A stretch of DNA of 64,000 nt from Paludibacteraceae bacterium (lineage in GTDB: Bacteria; Bacteroidota; Bacteroidia; Bacteroidales; Paludibacteraceae). The position numbers and the translations under genes were made by a program. The notes below the pieces were generated by a model that did not search any database, was not told where the DNA came from, and saw only the letters and a list, made by a program, of their open reading frames with translations. Positions 1 to 7,568 of the stretch are shown piece after piece; positions within the stretch are counted from its first letter, which is position 1, and every line of letters starts with the position of its first letter. Location: the NCBI GenBank assembly GCA_017471175.1, contig JAFUVS010000013.1, positions 53,347 through 117,346 on the forward strand, in the 5' to 3' direction.

Positions 1-2640
1 TCTATCCGGACTCTGAGCGAGACTCCGCCTGCAACTACTCTGGCGGGTACTTTCCAATATATCAACAAATCCACGTGTGTTCTTTATGTGCCGGCAGGCA
101 GCCTGAGTGCCTATCAAACCGCTGACGGATGGAAGGAATTCAAGAACATCCAGGAAAAAGGCGTAAACGAGAAAATCAAATACGGCAAACTCTATTACCA
201 ACTCAATGAAAACCTCACGGCATATGTGACCTGCGAGAAGAACGAACCTGGCAACTACGCCGCCCTTAATGGCGAAATTACAGTTGAAAAGACCGTTACA
301 TACCAAGGACTGGATTACACCGTGAATGATATCGGGTCCAATGCGTTCCGATATGCTACCGGCATCACCAAAGTGAACCTGCCTGCTATCATGGACGAGA
401 TACGGTCCATGGCATTCAACGGATGTTCCAACCTCGCACAAATCAATATCCCGGCTACGCTTACATGGCTGGACGATGACGCATTCGGTGGCACCAAACT
501 GTTCAATGACAACAAAGATGCCAACGGTGCGGTGTACTATGACGGCTGTCTCTTGGCGTTGACTGAGAAACTCTCAGGCGATTATACTGTTAAGGAAGGT
601 ACTTGGCTCATTGCTTCCAACGTCTTTATGGACCAAGACAATCTCACTTCCATCACCCTGCCCGAAGGACTGCAAGTGCTATGCAACAGTGCACTCTCGG
701 ATATGCTCAACTTAGAGACCGTTACATTGCCCTCATCGCTTCAATATATCGGCGGAGGATTCTTGCATAACTGTTATATGTTGGGTACGATATACAACTA
801 TGCCGAGGTGCCATACAACTTGTCGGATACCTATTGCTTCGACGGGGTGAATCAGGCGATGTGTACGCTCTACGTGCCCAAAGGCAGCAAGAACGGTTAT
901 TCCAATGCTGCCGAGTGGAAAAACTTCCCGATGATGGAGATGGAGCCTAAGTCCTTTACCGTTACCTTTGTGGACTACGACGGTACGGAACTGAAGACGG
1001 AGACCGTCGAGGTGGGAAATGCTGCAATTGAACCCTATGACCCGACACGGGAGGGATACACCTTCACCGGATGGGACAAAGAATTCGACAATATACAAGC
1101 CGACCAGACCGTTACCGCTCAATATGAGCAAAAGAAATATATTGTCATCTTCCTTGACTGGAACGGCAATCCGATAGATACGCAGGAAGTGCTGCACGGC
1201 GAGAGTGCCGTGGCACCTGCCGACCCGACACGAGAGGGACACACTTTCATCGGATGGGACAAAGAGTTCGACATCGTCAACGGCAGCATGAACGTGACAG
1301 CACAATACGCCGCCAAGGTATGGACTGTCACTTATCTCAACTGGGACGACTCGCTCATCGGCACCGAGCAGGTCGTCAACGGAGAAGATGCCAAGGGTAT
1401 GGTGGCCACGCGCGTCGGATGGATCTTCGGACAGTGGTACAATACCAAGAACTTCGAATATGTGGACCTGAAGAACATTACATCTGACTTGACCGTCAAA
1501 GCTGAATACAGCGGAGAAATCCTGTTCGACGTCACCTACCGCGTCAATGGGGAGACGACATTCCAGATTCAGGCTGTCTATGGCTTCGATGCACGCACCA
1601 TCTATTATAACCCGACCGAGTATCCGAAGATTCCTGAAAAAGAGTCCGACGACATGTACGACTACACTTTTGCCGGCTGGGAACCCGAAGTGACTTACGT
1701 CACGGATAACATCGTGCTCACGGCCGTCTTCGAGGCTACACCGCGCAAATTCACCGTCTCCTTCTACGACTGGGACGACAGCCTCATCGAGGAGCAGGAA
1801 GTGGCGTACGGCTCGGCAGCCGAGGCACCGACCCCCGAACGCACCGGCTACACCTTCACCGGTTGGGACAAGTCCGTTGGTTACATCACCGGCAACCTTA
1901 TCGTCAAAGCGCAGTACACCATCAACAGCTATTCCGTCACGTTCGTCGATTGGGACGATGCCGTACTGCGCACAGCGCAGATAGTGGAGTACGGCAGTGC
2001 CGCCGTTCCGCCTGCCGACCCTGTTCGCACAGGCTACACCTTCACCGGCTGGGATCAGGACTACAAGAACGTCACAGGCGACATGACCGTCAAAGCGCAA
2101 TACACCATCAACCAATACACTGTCCGTTTCCTCAACTGGGACGGCACGGTGCTGCAGAGCTCCGAATGGGAGTATAACAGCACGCCGGTCTATAGCGGCG
2201 AGACACCCGTCCGCTCTGAGGACGAGGAGAATACCTACGCCTTTGCCGGTTGGGACAAGGAGATAGCCGTTGCCACCGCTGCCGCCGACTACACCGCACA
2301 GTTCACCGCTACGACGAAAGCCGTCTATTTCACCGTCACCTACTATGACTGGGACCTAACCATCCTCGGCACGGAGCAAGTGGAGGAAGGGCATGACGCG
2401 CAGGGCTTGAACCCCGAACCGACCCGCGACGGCTATATCTTCACCGGCTGGTCCAAGCCGCTGACGAACATCACCTCCGACCTCAACGTACAAGCCACCT
2501 ACAAGGAGAACCCTGTAACGGGCATTGACGAAGCCGAAGCTGCCAAGATTGGCTGCTCCATAAAGGTACTCCGCGACGGCGTGCTCTACATTCTGCGCAA
2601 CGGAAAGACCTACAACGCCCAAGGACAAGTAGTGCAGTAA
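1..2640 (+). CDS. BspA-like secreted LRR / Listeria-Bacteroides-repeat protein (5' end outside window)
   Basis: The frame is open from base 1, so the 5' end with the signal peptide lies outside the window; the first codons already read as the end of a BspA-type leucine-rich repeat (CVLYVPAGSLSAY). A second LRR_5 block follows to about base 950 (repeated NIPATL, LPEGLQVL, LPSSLQYIG turns). From about 957 to 2500 there are eight copies of a ~60-residue beta-grasp B-repeat (Flg_new / Listeria-Bacteroides type) with the signature TxxGYTFTGWD and ending VKAQY. The C-terminus is a short module, VLRDGVLYILRNGKTYNAQG. Such proteins are usually exported and exposed at the surface, where they bind host or matrix ligands; the ligand here is unknown. 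Family call is firm, function is inferred. Confidence 0.9.
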   Translation, partial: SIRTLSETPPATTLAGTFQYINKSTCVLYVPAGSLSAYQTADGWKEFKNIQEKGVNEKIKYGKLYYQLNENLTAYVTCEKNEPGNYAALNGEITVEKTVTYQGLDYTVNDIGSNAFRYATGITKVNLPAIMDEIRSMAFNGCSNLAQINIPATLTWLDDDAFGGTKLFNDNKDANGAVYYDGCLLALTEKLSGDYTVKEGTWLIASNVFMDQDNLTSITLPEGLQVLCNSALSDMLNLETVTLPSSLQYIGGGFLHNCYMLGTIYNYAEVPYNLSDTYCFDGVNQAMCTLYVPKGSKNGYSNAAEWKNFPMMEMEPKSFTVTFVDYDGTELKTETVEVGNAAIEPYDPTREGYTFTGWDKEFDNIQADQTVTAQYEQKKYIVIFLDWNGNPIDTQEVLHGESAVAPADPTREGHTFIGWDKEFDIVNGSMNVTAQYAAKVWTVTYLNWDDSLIGTEQVVNGEDAKGMVATRVGWIFGQWYNTKNFEYVDLKNITSDLTVKAEYSGEILFDVTYRVNGETTFQIQAVYGFDARTIYYNPTEYPKIPEKESDDMYDYTFAGWEPEVTYVTDNIVLTAVFEATPRKFTVSFYDWDDSLIEEQEVAYGSAAEAPTPERTGYTFTGWDKSVGYITGNLIVKAQYTINSYSVTFVDWDDAVLRTAQIVEYGSAAVPPADPVRTGYTFTGWDQDYKNVTGDMTVKAQYTINQYTVRFLNWDGTVLQSSEWEYNSTPVYSGETPVRSEDEENTYAFAGWDKEIAVATAAADYTAQFTATTKAVYFTVTYYDWDLTILGTEQVEEGHDAQGLNPEPTRDGYIFTGWSKPLTNITSDLNVQATYKENPVTGIDEAEAAKIGCSIKVLRDGVLYILRNGKTYNAQGQVVQ

Positions 2641-2653
2641 CCTTGGAAGGACT

Positions 2654-2704
2654 AAATCAATCAGCCCTGACGGAAAATGTTTTGCTGTCGGGGCTGATTG
2701 ATTT
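2654..2704. terminator. Bidirectional terminator hairpin
   Basis: Perfect 14-bp arms (AAATCAATCAGCCC at 2654-2667 and its complement at 2691-2704), with further TGAC/GTC pairing inside. It lies 14 nt after the stop of the LRR protein and also at the 3' end of the minus-strand ATPase remnant, so it can serve both strands. Confidence 0.75.
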
Positions 2705-2823
2705 ACATAAACAGGTCGTCAAGCACCACCTCACTTTGTACATCTCCTGCATACTCGTTAGGTAGCAGTCCGAACGTGGTAATCATCGTCAGATACAGTG
2801 CTTTTTTTATGACTTACGGCGCA
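2703..2823 (-). pseudogene. C-terminal remnant of an AAA+ ATPase (DUF4143/ATPase_2-like)
   Basis: The minus strand reads [20 protein letters not shown], then VQSEVVLDDLFM and a TAA at 2703-2705. From memory, this Thr-Thr-x-Gly-Leu...QSxVxLDDLF ending is typical of the AAA+ ATP-binding proteins abundant in Bacteroidales, often near mobile DNA. Only about 35 residues remain; upstream of a run of seven A the frame meets a stop, and shifting by one base would extend it. There is no start and no Walker motif, so it is a fragment. The family assignment rests on the terminal motif only. Confidence 0.55.
2721..2823. repeat. 103-bp direct repeat, copy A
   Basis: 103 bp that recur at 8357-8459 in the same orientation with four substitutions and no gap. 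It covers most of the ATPase C-terminal remnant, but unlike copy B it keeps the natural DDLFM-stop ending just outside the repeat, so copy A is the more complete one. Confidence 0.9.
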
Positions 2824-2830
2824 ACACTAC

Positions 2831-3290
2831 TGTCCACTAAAAAATGGACGATTAAAAATTTAAGTCAGACAATAACGGTTCACTTGAATCAAGACGTTCT
2901 TTGTCATTTTGAAAATTAGTTCTGTTGAGCAACTCCGTAAGGTGCATTTTGTTCGTCAGTGATACACTCAAAACGTGTAAAAGTTCATACGTTGTCAGCT
3001 TAAGTTTCATATCGTGTTGCACAATCGCCACCAAACAATAAGCGTAAGTAACTGATTCCAACAGGTATAATGCTTGATATAATGGTCACCGTTATACCTG
3101 GCTACTATACGTCTGAACTTATCCTCGTTGATAAACTCTATAATTTGTGAGAAGATGTATTTGACTTGATTCATAAGTAGATGTGATTTTATCTACAAGA
3201 TTACAAAATCAAATCGTCGCGCACAAATTATCGCTGTAACAAACTAATTTTCAATACGTCAAAGAACAATGTCTAAATTTTTAGTGGACA
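2831..3290 (-). mobile_element. Internally deleted IS4-family (DUF4372-type) insertion element
   Basis: A 460-bp segment bounded by perfect 13-bp inverted repeats (TGTCCACTAAAAA at 2831-2843, its complement at 3278-3290). On the minus strand an ATG at 3174 opens MNQVKYIFSQIIEFINEDKF, continuing with YIKHYTCWNQLL, the typical N-terminus of Bacteroidota IS4 transposases with a DUF4372 domain. It then jumps, with a change of frame, to YCLVAIVQHDMKLKLTTYEL and an ending KERLDSSEPLLSDLNF (stop at 2852), the typical C-terminus. The central catalytic part, roughly 0.9 kb in full-length relatives, is missing. No clear target-site duplication is visible. It cannot encode a working transposase but keeps both ends, so it could be mobilised in trans. 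Confidence 0.85.
2852..3174 (-). pseudogene. IS4-family transposase, central part deleted
   Basis: N-terminal ~45 residues (start ATG at 3174) and C-terminal ~60 residues of a DUF4372/IS4 transposase joined by an out-of-frame deletion near base 3055. The DDE catalytic core is absent. Confidence 0.8.
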
Positions 3291-3313
3291 CTAATGATAT
3301 TACTAACATAATG

Positions 3314-3347
3314 AAAGAACGCGTGTAAATGTGTACGCGCGTTCTTT
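3314..3347. terminator. Terminator hairpin
   Basis: Perfect 10-bp arms AAAGAACGCG (3314-3323) and CGCGTTCTTT (3338-3347), followed on the plus strand by TCGTTTTG. It lies just 3' of the minus-strand gene remnant ending at 3377 and is best read as that gene's old terminator. Confidence 0.6.
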
Positions 3348-3376
3348 TCGTTTTGCCCTGTATGTATCCAATTAGA

Positions 3377-3547
3377 TTATTTCACCTCTTGTCCTTGTAG
3401 CGTGTAGGTCTTGTCACCACGGAGGATGTAGATTTGACCGTCACGGACAAGTTTGTTTGTCATGTTGTGTGCATTCCCACTATTGACTATCTCTATTGCC
3501 TCGCTTGCTTCCAACGGCCACACAACAGACAAAACAAGAGCGGCAAA
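3377..3547 (-). pseudogene. C-terminal remnant of a secreted protein with the YILRGDKTYTLQGQ module
   Basis: Read on the minus strand from 3547 to a TAA at 3377-3379, the frame ends NKLVRDGQIYILRGDKTYTL then QGQEVK. This is the same short C-terminal module as in the 5'-partial LRR protein (end 2640) and in the decayed gene ending at 18925. Upstream, the frame gives a hydrophobic stretch (AALVLSVVWPLEA), then a TGA at 3548-3550, and there is no ATG. Either the rest was lost by deletion, or a very short secreted protein has lost its start. A terminator hairpin still stands downstream. Confidence 0.6.
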
Positions 3548-3636
3548 TCAGATTTGCCGGGAAAGGAAAAAGACTCCAACCTGCTCGGTGGTGGAGCAGG
3601 CTGGAGAGAAGAATGTGGCTCGGCAAATGTGCCGAG
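3541..3636. repeat. Cluster of three short hairpins
   Basis: Three inverted repeats in a row: 3541-3559 (CGGCAAAT / ATTTGCCG, loop of 3), 3576-3604 (CCTGCTC / GAGCAGG extended by CCA/TGG, loop of 7) and 3619-3636 (CTCGGCA / TGCCGAG, loop of 4). The first and third share the octamer CGGCAAAT. No gene covers them. From 3637 to 3725 I see only weaker foldback sequence. Confidence 0.6.
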
Positions 3637-3725
3637 AGTTAAACCGACACATCGGGTTATCGATAGAGCGAAAGGGGGATCGAAAAATCCAGAGAGTTTT
3701 GACAGCTGGCACTAATCCAAAAGAT

Positions 3726-4319
3726 TTAATGAGTTCCTATTAAAGAAGGGTGAATTTCTGCGAGTGAACGCTCAAATAGTTCCATAATTGGTTTGCATTC
3801 TTGCGGAAAAACATACACATGTAGTTTAAATACCATCTTATGGTTTCCAGCCCACATATCAAGATGTAAACCATGTTGGTCTGTTTGTTCATGATACCCA
3901 AGATGATTCATTATTCTACTAACTATATTATCAGATTTACCCACATACAAAGTATTGTCTTTAGGGAAAGCATATTTGACAGTTCTCGGTGTTTGAATAG
4001 TTGTATTTTCTTTTATGCTCTTGACCTCATTTTTAATAGTTTCTACCAATTCTTTCGACAGAATATCTGGCGATATGATTTCCCAACGATATAGACATGG
4101 AAAAGCATCATAATGTTTCAGCCATCCAAACATATCTTTGAATGGGGCAGCTGTCCGCACATCAATACCGTCCGTTAGATTAGGTAGATATTGGTGATTT
4201 AGATTCTCACTCTTTATTTCAAATGTATTAGTGTCTACGATGCCGCATTTAGCGACCAATTGAAATAAAGTGCTGTAATATTCAGCATTGATTTTGAAGA
4301 TTTCTTCCGGTGTTTTCAT
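3726..4319 (-). CDS. GIY-YIG-like domain protein, partner of the upstream membrane protein
   Basis: 197 aa. The C-terminal half (about residues 115-195) fits a divergent GIY-YIG nuclease fold: a first strand VKYAFP, then TLYVGKS in place of YIG, an alpha helix with Arg and His (SRIMNHLG), and a late helix with Glu and Pro (ELFERSLAEIHPSLIG). In the family the Tyr, Arg and Glu are catalytic and cut DNA with a metal ion. The N-terminal ~110 residues match nothing I recognise. Its ATG overlaps the stop of the upstream gene by 4 bases (ATGA), implying translational coupling and a joint function. No signal peptide or membrane segment. Nuclease activity is plausible, not shown. Confidence 0.6.
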   Translation of the reverse strand: MKTPEEIFKINAEYYSTLFQLVAKCGIVDTNTFEIKSENLNHQYLPNLTDGIDVRTAAPFKDMFGWLKHYDAFPCLYRWEIISPDILSKELVETIKNEVKSIKENTTIQTPRTVKYAFPKDNTLYVGKSDNIVSRIMNHLGYHEQTDQHGLHLDMWAGNHKMVFKLHVYVFPQECKPIMELFERSLAEIHPSLIGTH

Positions 4320-5755
4320 ATTAAAATCCTTTCTATTTCTTCTGGCGTTGGGAAACTCTGCAAATCATTTTCGTCAAGGAACAATACTTTGGTGTTTTTT
4401 AAGTTTGTCTGTTCCCGTTCAATGTTGATACGGTCTGTTTTATTAGAATTATCTACTATGCGTGAGAATTCATGAGGAATAATTGCGGAACAAGTCAAAT
4501 ATCTATACCCCATCCATGTGTATTCCGGGAGTTTTCCGAAATATGCCCATGTGTCTTTATTGAGAATAATGATTACTTTAGGTCTAATCACTTCTTCAAT
4601 CATATTTTGGGATAGACACACTTGCTCTATAATATAGTTAAACATTTGCGGATTCAGTACTACTTGTTGATTAGCTATTTGATGGTTACTTTCTCTAAAA
4701 CTGAACAAATCAATATATGCAGCCCTATCACGCAGATCTGTTTGAGAAGAGACTAACATCTTTTTAATAGCCTCTCTATCAGGCAATTGGTATACTTGCT
4801 GATTTCCTACTTTTTCACCTTTATCGAAAGAAGGGTTATAGCCAACAAGTAAAATGTCCTTTTGTGTTGAATTGTGGCATATATGATATCCACGTCGCAT
4901 AATTTCATTAGAGTTACCATATTTATCCCACAAGTAATCATGTTCAGTTTGCATAATTTCATTGGGATCTATAGTGGCTTCTTCTTCGGATGTTTGTGTC
5001 TCAACAGCTATAGCAGGTGCTATTTCTCCCGATTTCTGTACCATTTGCTGTTTTTTCTCTTTCCGTTTTTTATGCACATTAGAAATTAAGGCGTTCACCT
5101 GGTAAAAGAATGCGATATATATTCTTAAGGCTATTACACATATAACACCGAACCAAAACAAACAAATATACAGATAATTATCATATGTAATTTGATCTTG
5201 ATACCATTCGTATGCAGATTCTATTCCTAAATAAATTAATCCTATTACTATCGGTAGTATCATTAGTAGGAGAAATGATAATTTTCCAATAATTTTGCGC
5301 CAGGTAGCAATGTATTGCACCCATTTGAAATACCATATGTCACGATGGAATGGATTTTGACGTTCCAGCAATGTAACACCATGCTTGAATTTGGAAAAGA
5401 GAGTATCAGTGAATTGATTTCGCATTCTATTTTCTTTCCCTTCTTCATCAGATGCAATAATAGTATTCCAACTCTCCGCTTTTAACTGGATAGCCATATC
5501 GTGTAATTGTTCCACAAGATTTTTCTCATCTTCAGCAAACTCAACACTACGTACAGAATCGGCATTTCCTAATATGGCGGAATGTAGAGAATTCAATTGT
5601 GCCTCTTCAGCGAGGTGTTGACGACGACTTGCAGTCTCTGCACGAATGTGCTTAATCGGTCTTGCCCAGTTCTCTCCAAAAACTGCATTACTTAATCTGT
5701 CTGCTGTGTTCTGACCTGCTCTGCGCCAGAAACCGCGTGAAAAACTATTACTCAT
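4316..5755 (-). CDS. Two-helix membrane protein with possible uracil-DNA-glycosylase-like C-terminal domain
   Basis: 479 aa from the ATG at 5755; an upstream in-frame GTG at 5782 is possible but adds only a hydrophobic tail. A charged N-terminal region (~1-155) precedes two strong membrane helices at about 160-185 (FLLLMILPIVIGLIYLGI) and 197-222 (YLYICLFWFGVICVIALRIY), then a basic stretch (KKRKEKKQQ). The C-terminal ~190 residues look like a soluble alpha/beta domain: KDILLVGYNPSFD resembles the first motif of uracil-DNA-glycosylases, followed by AAYIDLFSFRE and RPKVIIILNKDTWAYFG. The glycosylase link is tentative. The downstream GIY-YIG-like gene overlaps by 4 bases. The topology suggests a DNA- or nucleotide-binding domain tethered inside the membrane. 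Confidence 0.5.
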   Translation of the reverse strand: MSNSFSRGFWRRAGQNTADRLSNAVFGENWARPIKHIRAETASRRQHLAEEAQLNSLHSAILGNADSVRSVEFAEDEKNLVEQLHDMAIQLKAESWNTIIASDEEGKENRMRNQFTDTLFSKFKHGVTLLERQNPFHRDIWYFKWVQYIATWRKIIGKLSFLLLMILPIVIGLIYLGIESAYEWYQDQITYDNYLYICLFWFGVICVIALRIYIAFFYQVNALISNVHKKRKEKKQQMVQKSGEIAPAIAVETQTSEEEATIDPNEIMQTEHDYLWDKYGNSNEIMRRGYHICHNSTQKDILLVGYNPSFDKGEKVGNQQVYQLPDREAIKKMLVSSQTDLRDRAAYIDLFSFRESNHQIANQQVVLNPQMFNYIIEQVCLSQNMIEEVIRPKVIIILNKDTWAYFGKLPEYTWMGYRYLTCSAIIPHEFSRIVDNSNKTDRINIEREQTNLKNTKVLFLDENDLQSFPTPEEIERILI

Positions 5756-5804
5756 ATTGATTATTAATAAAAGTGTGAACACTCTGTTTATTGGTATATT
5801 CGGG

Positions 5805-5897
5805 CTTCGACTCCCATGGTTTCCAATATATGCAGAAAGTCCACACTCACGGTGTGAACATTCGCTATATTAGGAAAACCATTACAATGTGTCGAAG
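5805..5897. repeat. Imperfect long inverted repeat (MITE-like or cruciform)
   Basis: The gene-free stretch 5756-6055 holds a 93-bp imperfect palindrome. CTTCGAC (5805-5811) and ATGGTTTCCAATATAT (5816-5831) pair with ATATTAGGAAAACCAT (5867-5882) and GTCGAAG (5891-5897), and a small CACAC/GTGTG hairpin sits at the centre. Nothing coding is visible in it. Confidence 0.5.
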
Positions 5898-5997
5898 ATT
5901 GAATATATCCTTAATAAAGCAAATGCTTATTTTATATGTTGTTTGTCTTTTGTTTTATGCCATAGGCAGATTTTTGTTTGTTGTATATTTGTTTTTA

Positions 5998-6017
5998 ATC
6001 GACCAAATGTGGTCGAT
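5998..6017. other. Perfect 8-bp hairpin 3' of the DUF1016 gene
   Basis: ATCGACCA and TGGTCGAT around a 4-base loop, 38 bases beyond the stop of the minus-strand nuclease. There is no U-run on the minus strand, so it may be a transcript-stabilising hairpin rather than a terminator. Confidence 0.4.
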
Positions 6018-6055
6018 ACTTTCTCTGTCGGTGTTTGTCAGAGAGGGACGTGTAT

Positions 6056-7141
6056 TTAGTTATCTTGTTGCAGGCGATAGATTTCTTTCTGCCGTTCGAT
6101 CTCACGACGGAGTTCTTCTTCTGTTGGCATATAGGTCAGATATTTCGCCGCATACAGCTGTTTGCTGTCATTCAAAATGGAATACCGCGCAATATCTTTA
6201 CTTGTTTCCGCACAAAGCAATAAACCAATTGTAGGATTGTCACCCTCCGTGCGCCGCAAGTCATCAAACATACGGATGTACATATCCATCTGACCTATAT
6301 CTTGGTGCGTAATAGTGGTCGTTTTCAGGTCCACAAGGAAATAACATTTAAGAACCACATTGTAGAACACCAAGTCCACATAATAATCTCCGGTATCGGT
6401 TGCTATATGATATTGCTCGCTCATAAACGCGAACCCGCGTCCCATCTCAAGCAGAAACTCCTTTAAGTGCTGAATGATTGCTCGTTCAAGATCTGATTCA
6501 GTATAGTTCGTATTTGCCGGCAGTTGCAGAAATTCAGCCACCATCGGGTTCTTGATAAACTCGTCTTTATCTTGCTGAAACGGTGCTGTCAGTTGCTGCA
6601 TTTCCGCTATAACATCGTTTTTCGTCGGAGCTTGCAGCAGACGGTAGTAATACTGCGAACCGATGTTTCTATCCAACGTGCGCGTACTCCACATTTCTTG
6701 CGAGGCTTCTCTCAAATACCAATAACGGGCATTCTCATCCGCTACCCGCAACAGGCTTCGGAAATGTGTCCATTTTAGATTTGGTACGCGTGCGTGCCAA
6801 ATTTCCAAATCGCTGAAATACAGATATAATTGCCGATAGTTACGCAAGTCGCGTGCCGTAAACCCCGACGCATACTCAAGCGACAAATCTTTTGCCAATG
6901 AATTCAGCAGTTGCGTTCCGTACTCGGCGCGTTTTTCTCCGTGTTGTTCCTCCTCTACAATGCGCCTGCCGATCTGCCAATAGGTATTGACCATCACCAT
7001 ATCTACCTCTTGGTACGCCTTGCGTAATCCGTCTTCTATAATACGGCGGACATCCGTAAGCAAGGCTTCGAAAGATTTGGTACGCGTGTGTGCCAAATCT
7101 TGGAGAAGAGGTGTTTGATTGGATATGTCTGATGATTTCAT
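6056..7141 (-). CDS. DUF1016 (YhcG-like) PD-(D/E)XK nuclease
   Basis: 361 aa. The N-terminal domain is the DUF1016_N helical region (YWQIGRRIVEEEQHGEKRAEYG, shortened here, then LSLEYASGFTARDLRNYRQLY). The C-terminal half is the YhcG nuclease core: DYYVDLVFYN, FLVDLKTTTITHQDIGQMDMY and PTIGLLLCAE, placing a candidate Asp...(D)xK active site around residues 250-280. Relatives travel with restriction systems and mobile DNA; their biological target is not settled. The gene starts 22 bases after the broken small gene 7164-7460 and probably shared its promoter. Length is normal for the family and no lesions are visible. Confidence 0.85.
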   Translation of the reverse strand: MKSSDISNQTPLLQDLAHTRTKSFEALLTDVRRIIEDGLRKAYQEVDMVMVNTYWQIGRRIVEEEQHGEKRAEYGTQLLNSLAKDLSLEYASGFTARDLRNYRQLYLYFSDLEIWHARVPNLKWTHFRSLLRVADENARYWYLREASQEMWSTRTLDRNIGSQYYYRLLQAPTKNDVIAEMQQLTAPFQQDKDEFIKNPMVAEFLQLPANTNYTESDLERAIIQHLKEFLLEMGRGFAFMSEQYHIATDTGDYYVDLVFYNVVLKCYFLVDLKTTTITHQDIGQMDMYIRMFDDLRRTEGDNPTIGLLLCAETSKDIARYSILNDSKQLYAAKYLTYMPTEEELRREIERQKEIYRLQQDN

Positions 7142-7163
7142 AGGCGGTAATTGTTTTCGTTAT

Positions 7164-7460
7164 TTATTTGTTCCTTGTATTATCTGCATCATATTGTTGT
7201 CTTTCTTGCCGTGCTTGACGGATTTCATCATTGATGTCCTCAAGCGTCATTTCGGAATTACCGTTTAACTCACTTATACGCCTCATTGAAGCGACAGCTG
7301 CACGCGCGTTGCGTCTGACTGTCTGTTGCGCCGTGTTGTACTCAATCAACAATGCCTCGACTTGTCTTTGCAGTCAAGCCGTCATATCCGTCTCGTTCGC
7401 AAACGACCGGCGTGTGCGCTGAACGAGTTCGTCGTCTAATGATAGATTGTACATACACAT
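7164..7460 (-). pseudogene. Small antitoxin-like gene interrupted by an in-frame TGA
   Basis: From the ATG at 7460 (or a second at 7454) the frame reads MYNLSLDDELVQRTRRSFAN, then ETDMTA, an in-frame TGA at 7374-7376, then continues without change of frame LQRQVEALLIEYNTAQQ to a stop at 7164. One base change from TGG (Trp) to TGA explains it. The whole would be about 98 aa, with a start like a ribbon-helix-helix strand and a charged helical tail, as in many type II antitoxins; that class is a guess. A good promoter lies upstream. The downstream half (62 aa) could still be made from an internal start. Confidence 0.65.
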
Positions 7461-7493
7461 ACGTTATTTCCTCCTATTTAGATAATTACGCTG

Positions 7494-7525
7494 CAAATGT
7501 ACGACTTTTTTGGCATATTTGCAAA
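7494..7525 (-). promoter_or_regulatory. Bacteroidota-type promoter for the 7460-6056 gene pair
   Basis: On the minus strand, TACATTTG (7501-7494) is preceded after 20 bases by TTTG (7525-7522). This matches the TTTG / TAnnTTTG consensus, 34 bases upstream of the first ATG. Confidence 0.7.
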
Positions 7526-7568
7526 TAATTAGTTAATTTTCTTGAATTTTTAATGGTTTAAGTCGGTT

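Noticed and set aside
733-2115. 460-residue open frame antisense to the LRR/B-repeat protein
   Set aside because: It mirrors the repeats of the sense gene; no start context, no domain, and composition follows from the complement of the B-repeats.
2824-3297. Target-site duplication around the IS4 relic
   Set aside because: Left flank ACACTAC and right flank CTAATGA share no convincing direct repeat.
3434-3743. Two plus-strand frames of 93 and 96 residues over the hairpin cluster
   Set aside because: They cover the hairpins and the antisense of a recognisable C-terminal relic; different frames, no homology seen.
5791-6234. 147-residue plus-strand frame between the membrane protein and the DUF1016 gene
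   Set aside because: It begins in the palindrome and ends inside the antisense of a clear nuclease gene; no promoter; hydrophobicity reflects the T-rich spacer.
7374-7376. TGA read as Trp or selenocysteine
   Set aside because: Other genes here end with TGA and use TGG for Trp, and no SECIS-like hairpin follows; a nonsense mutation is simpler.
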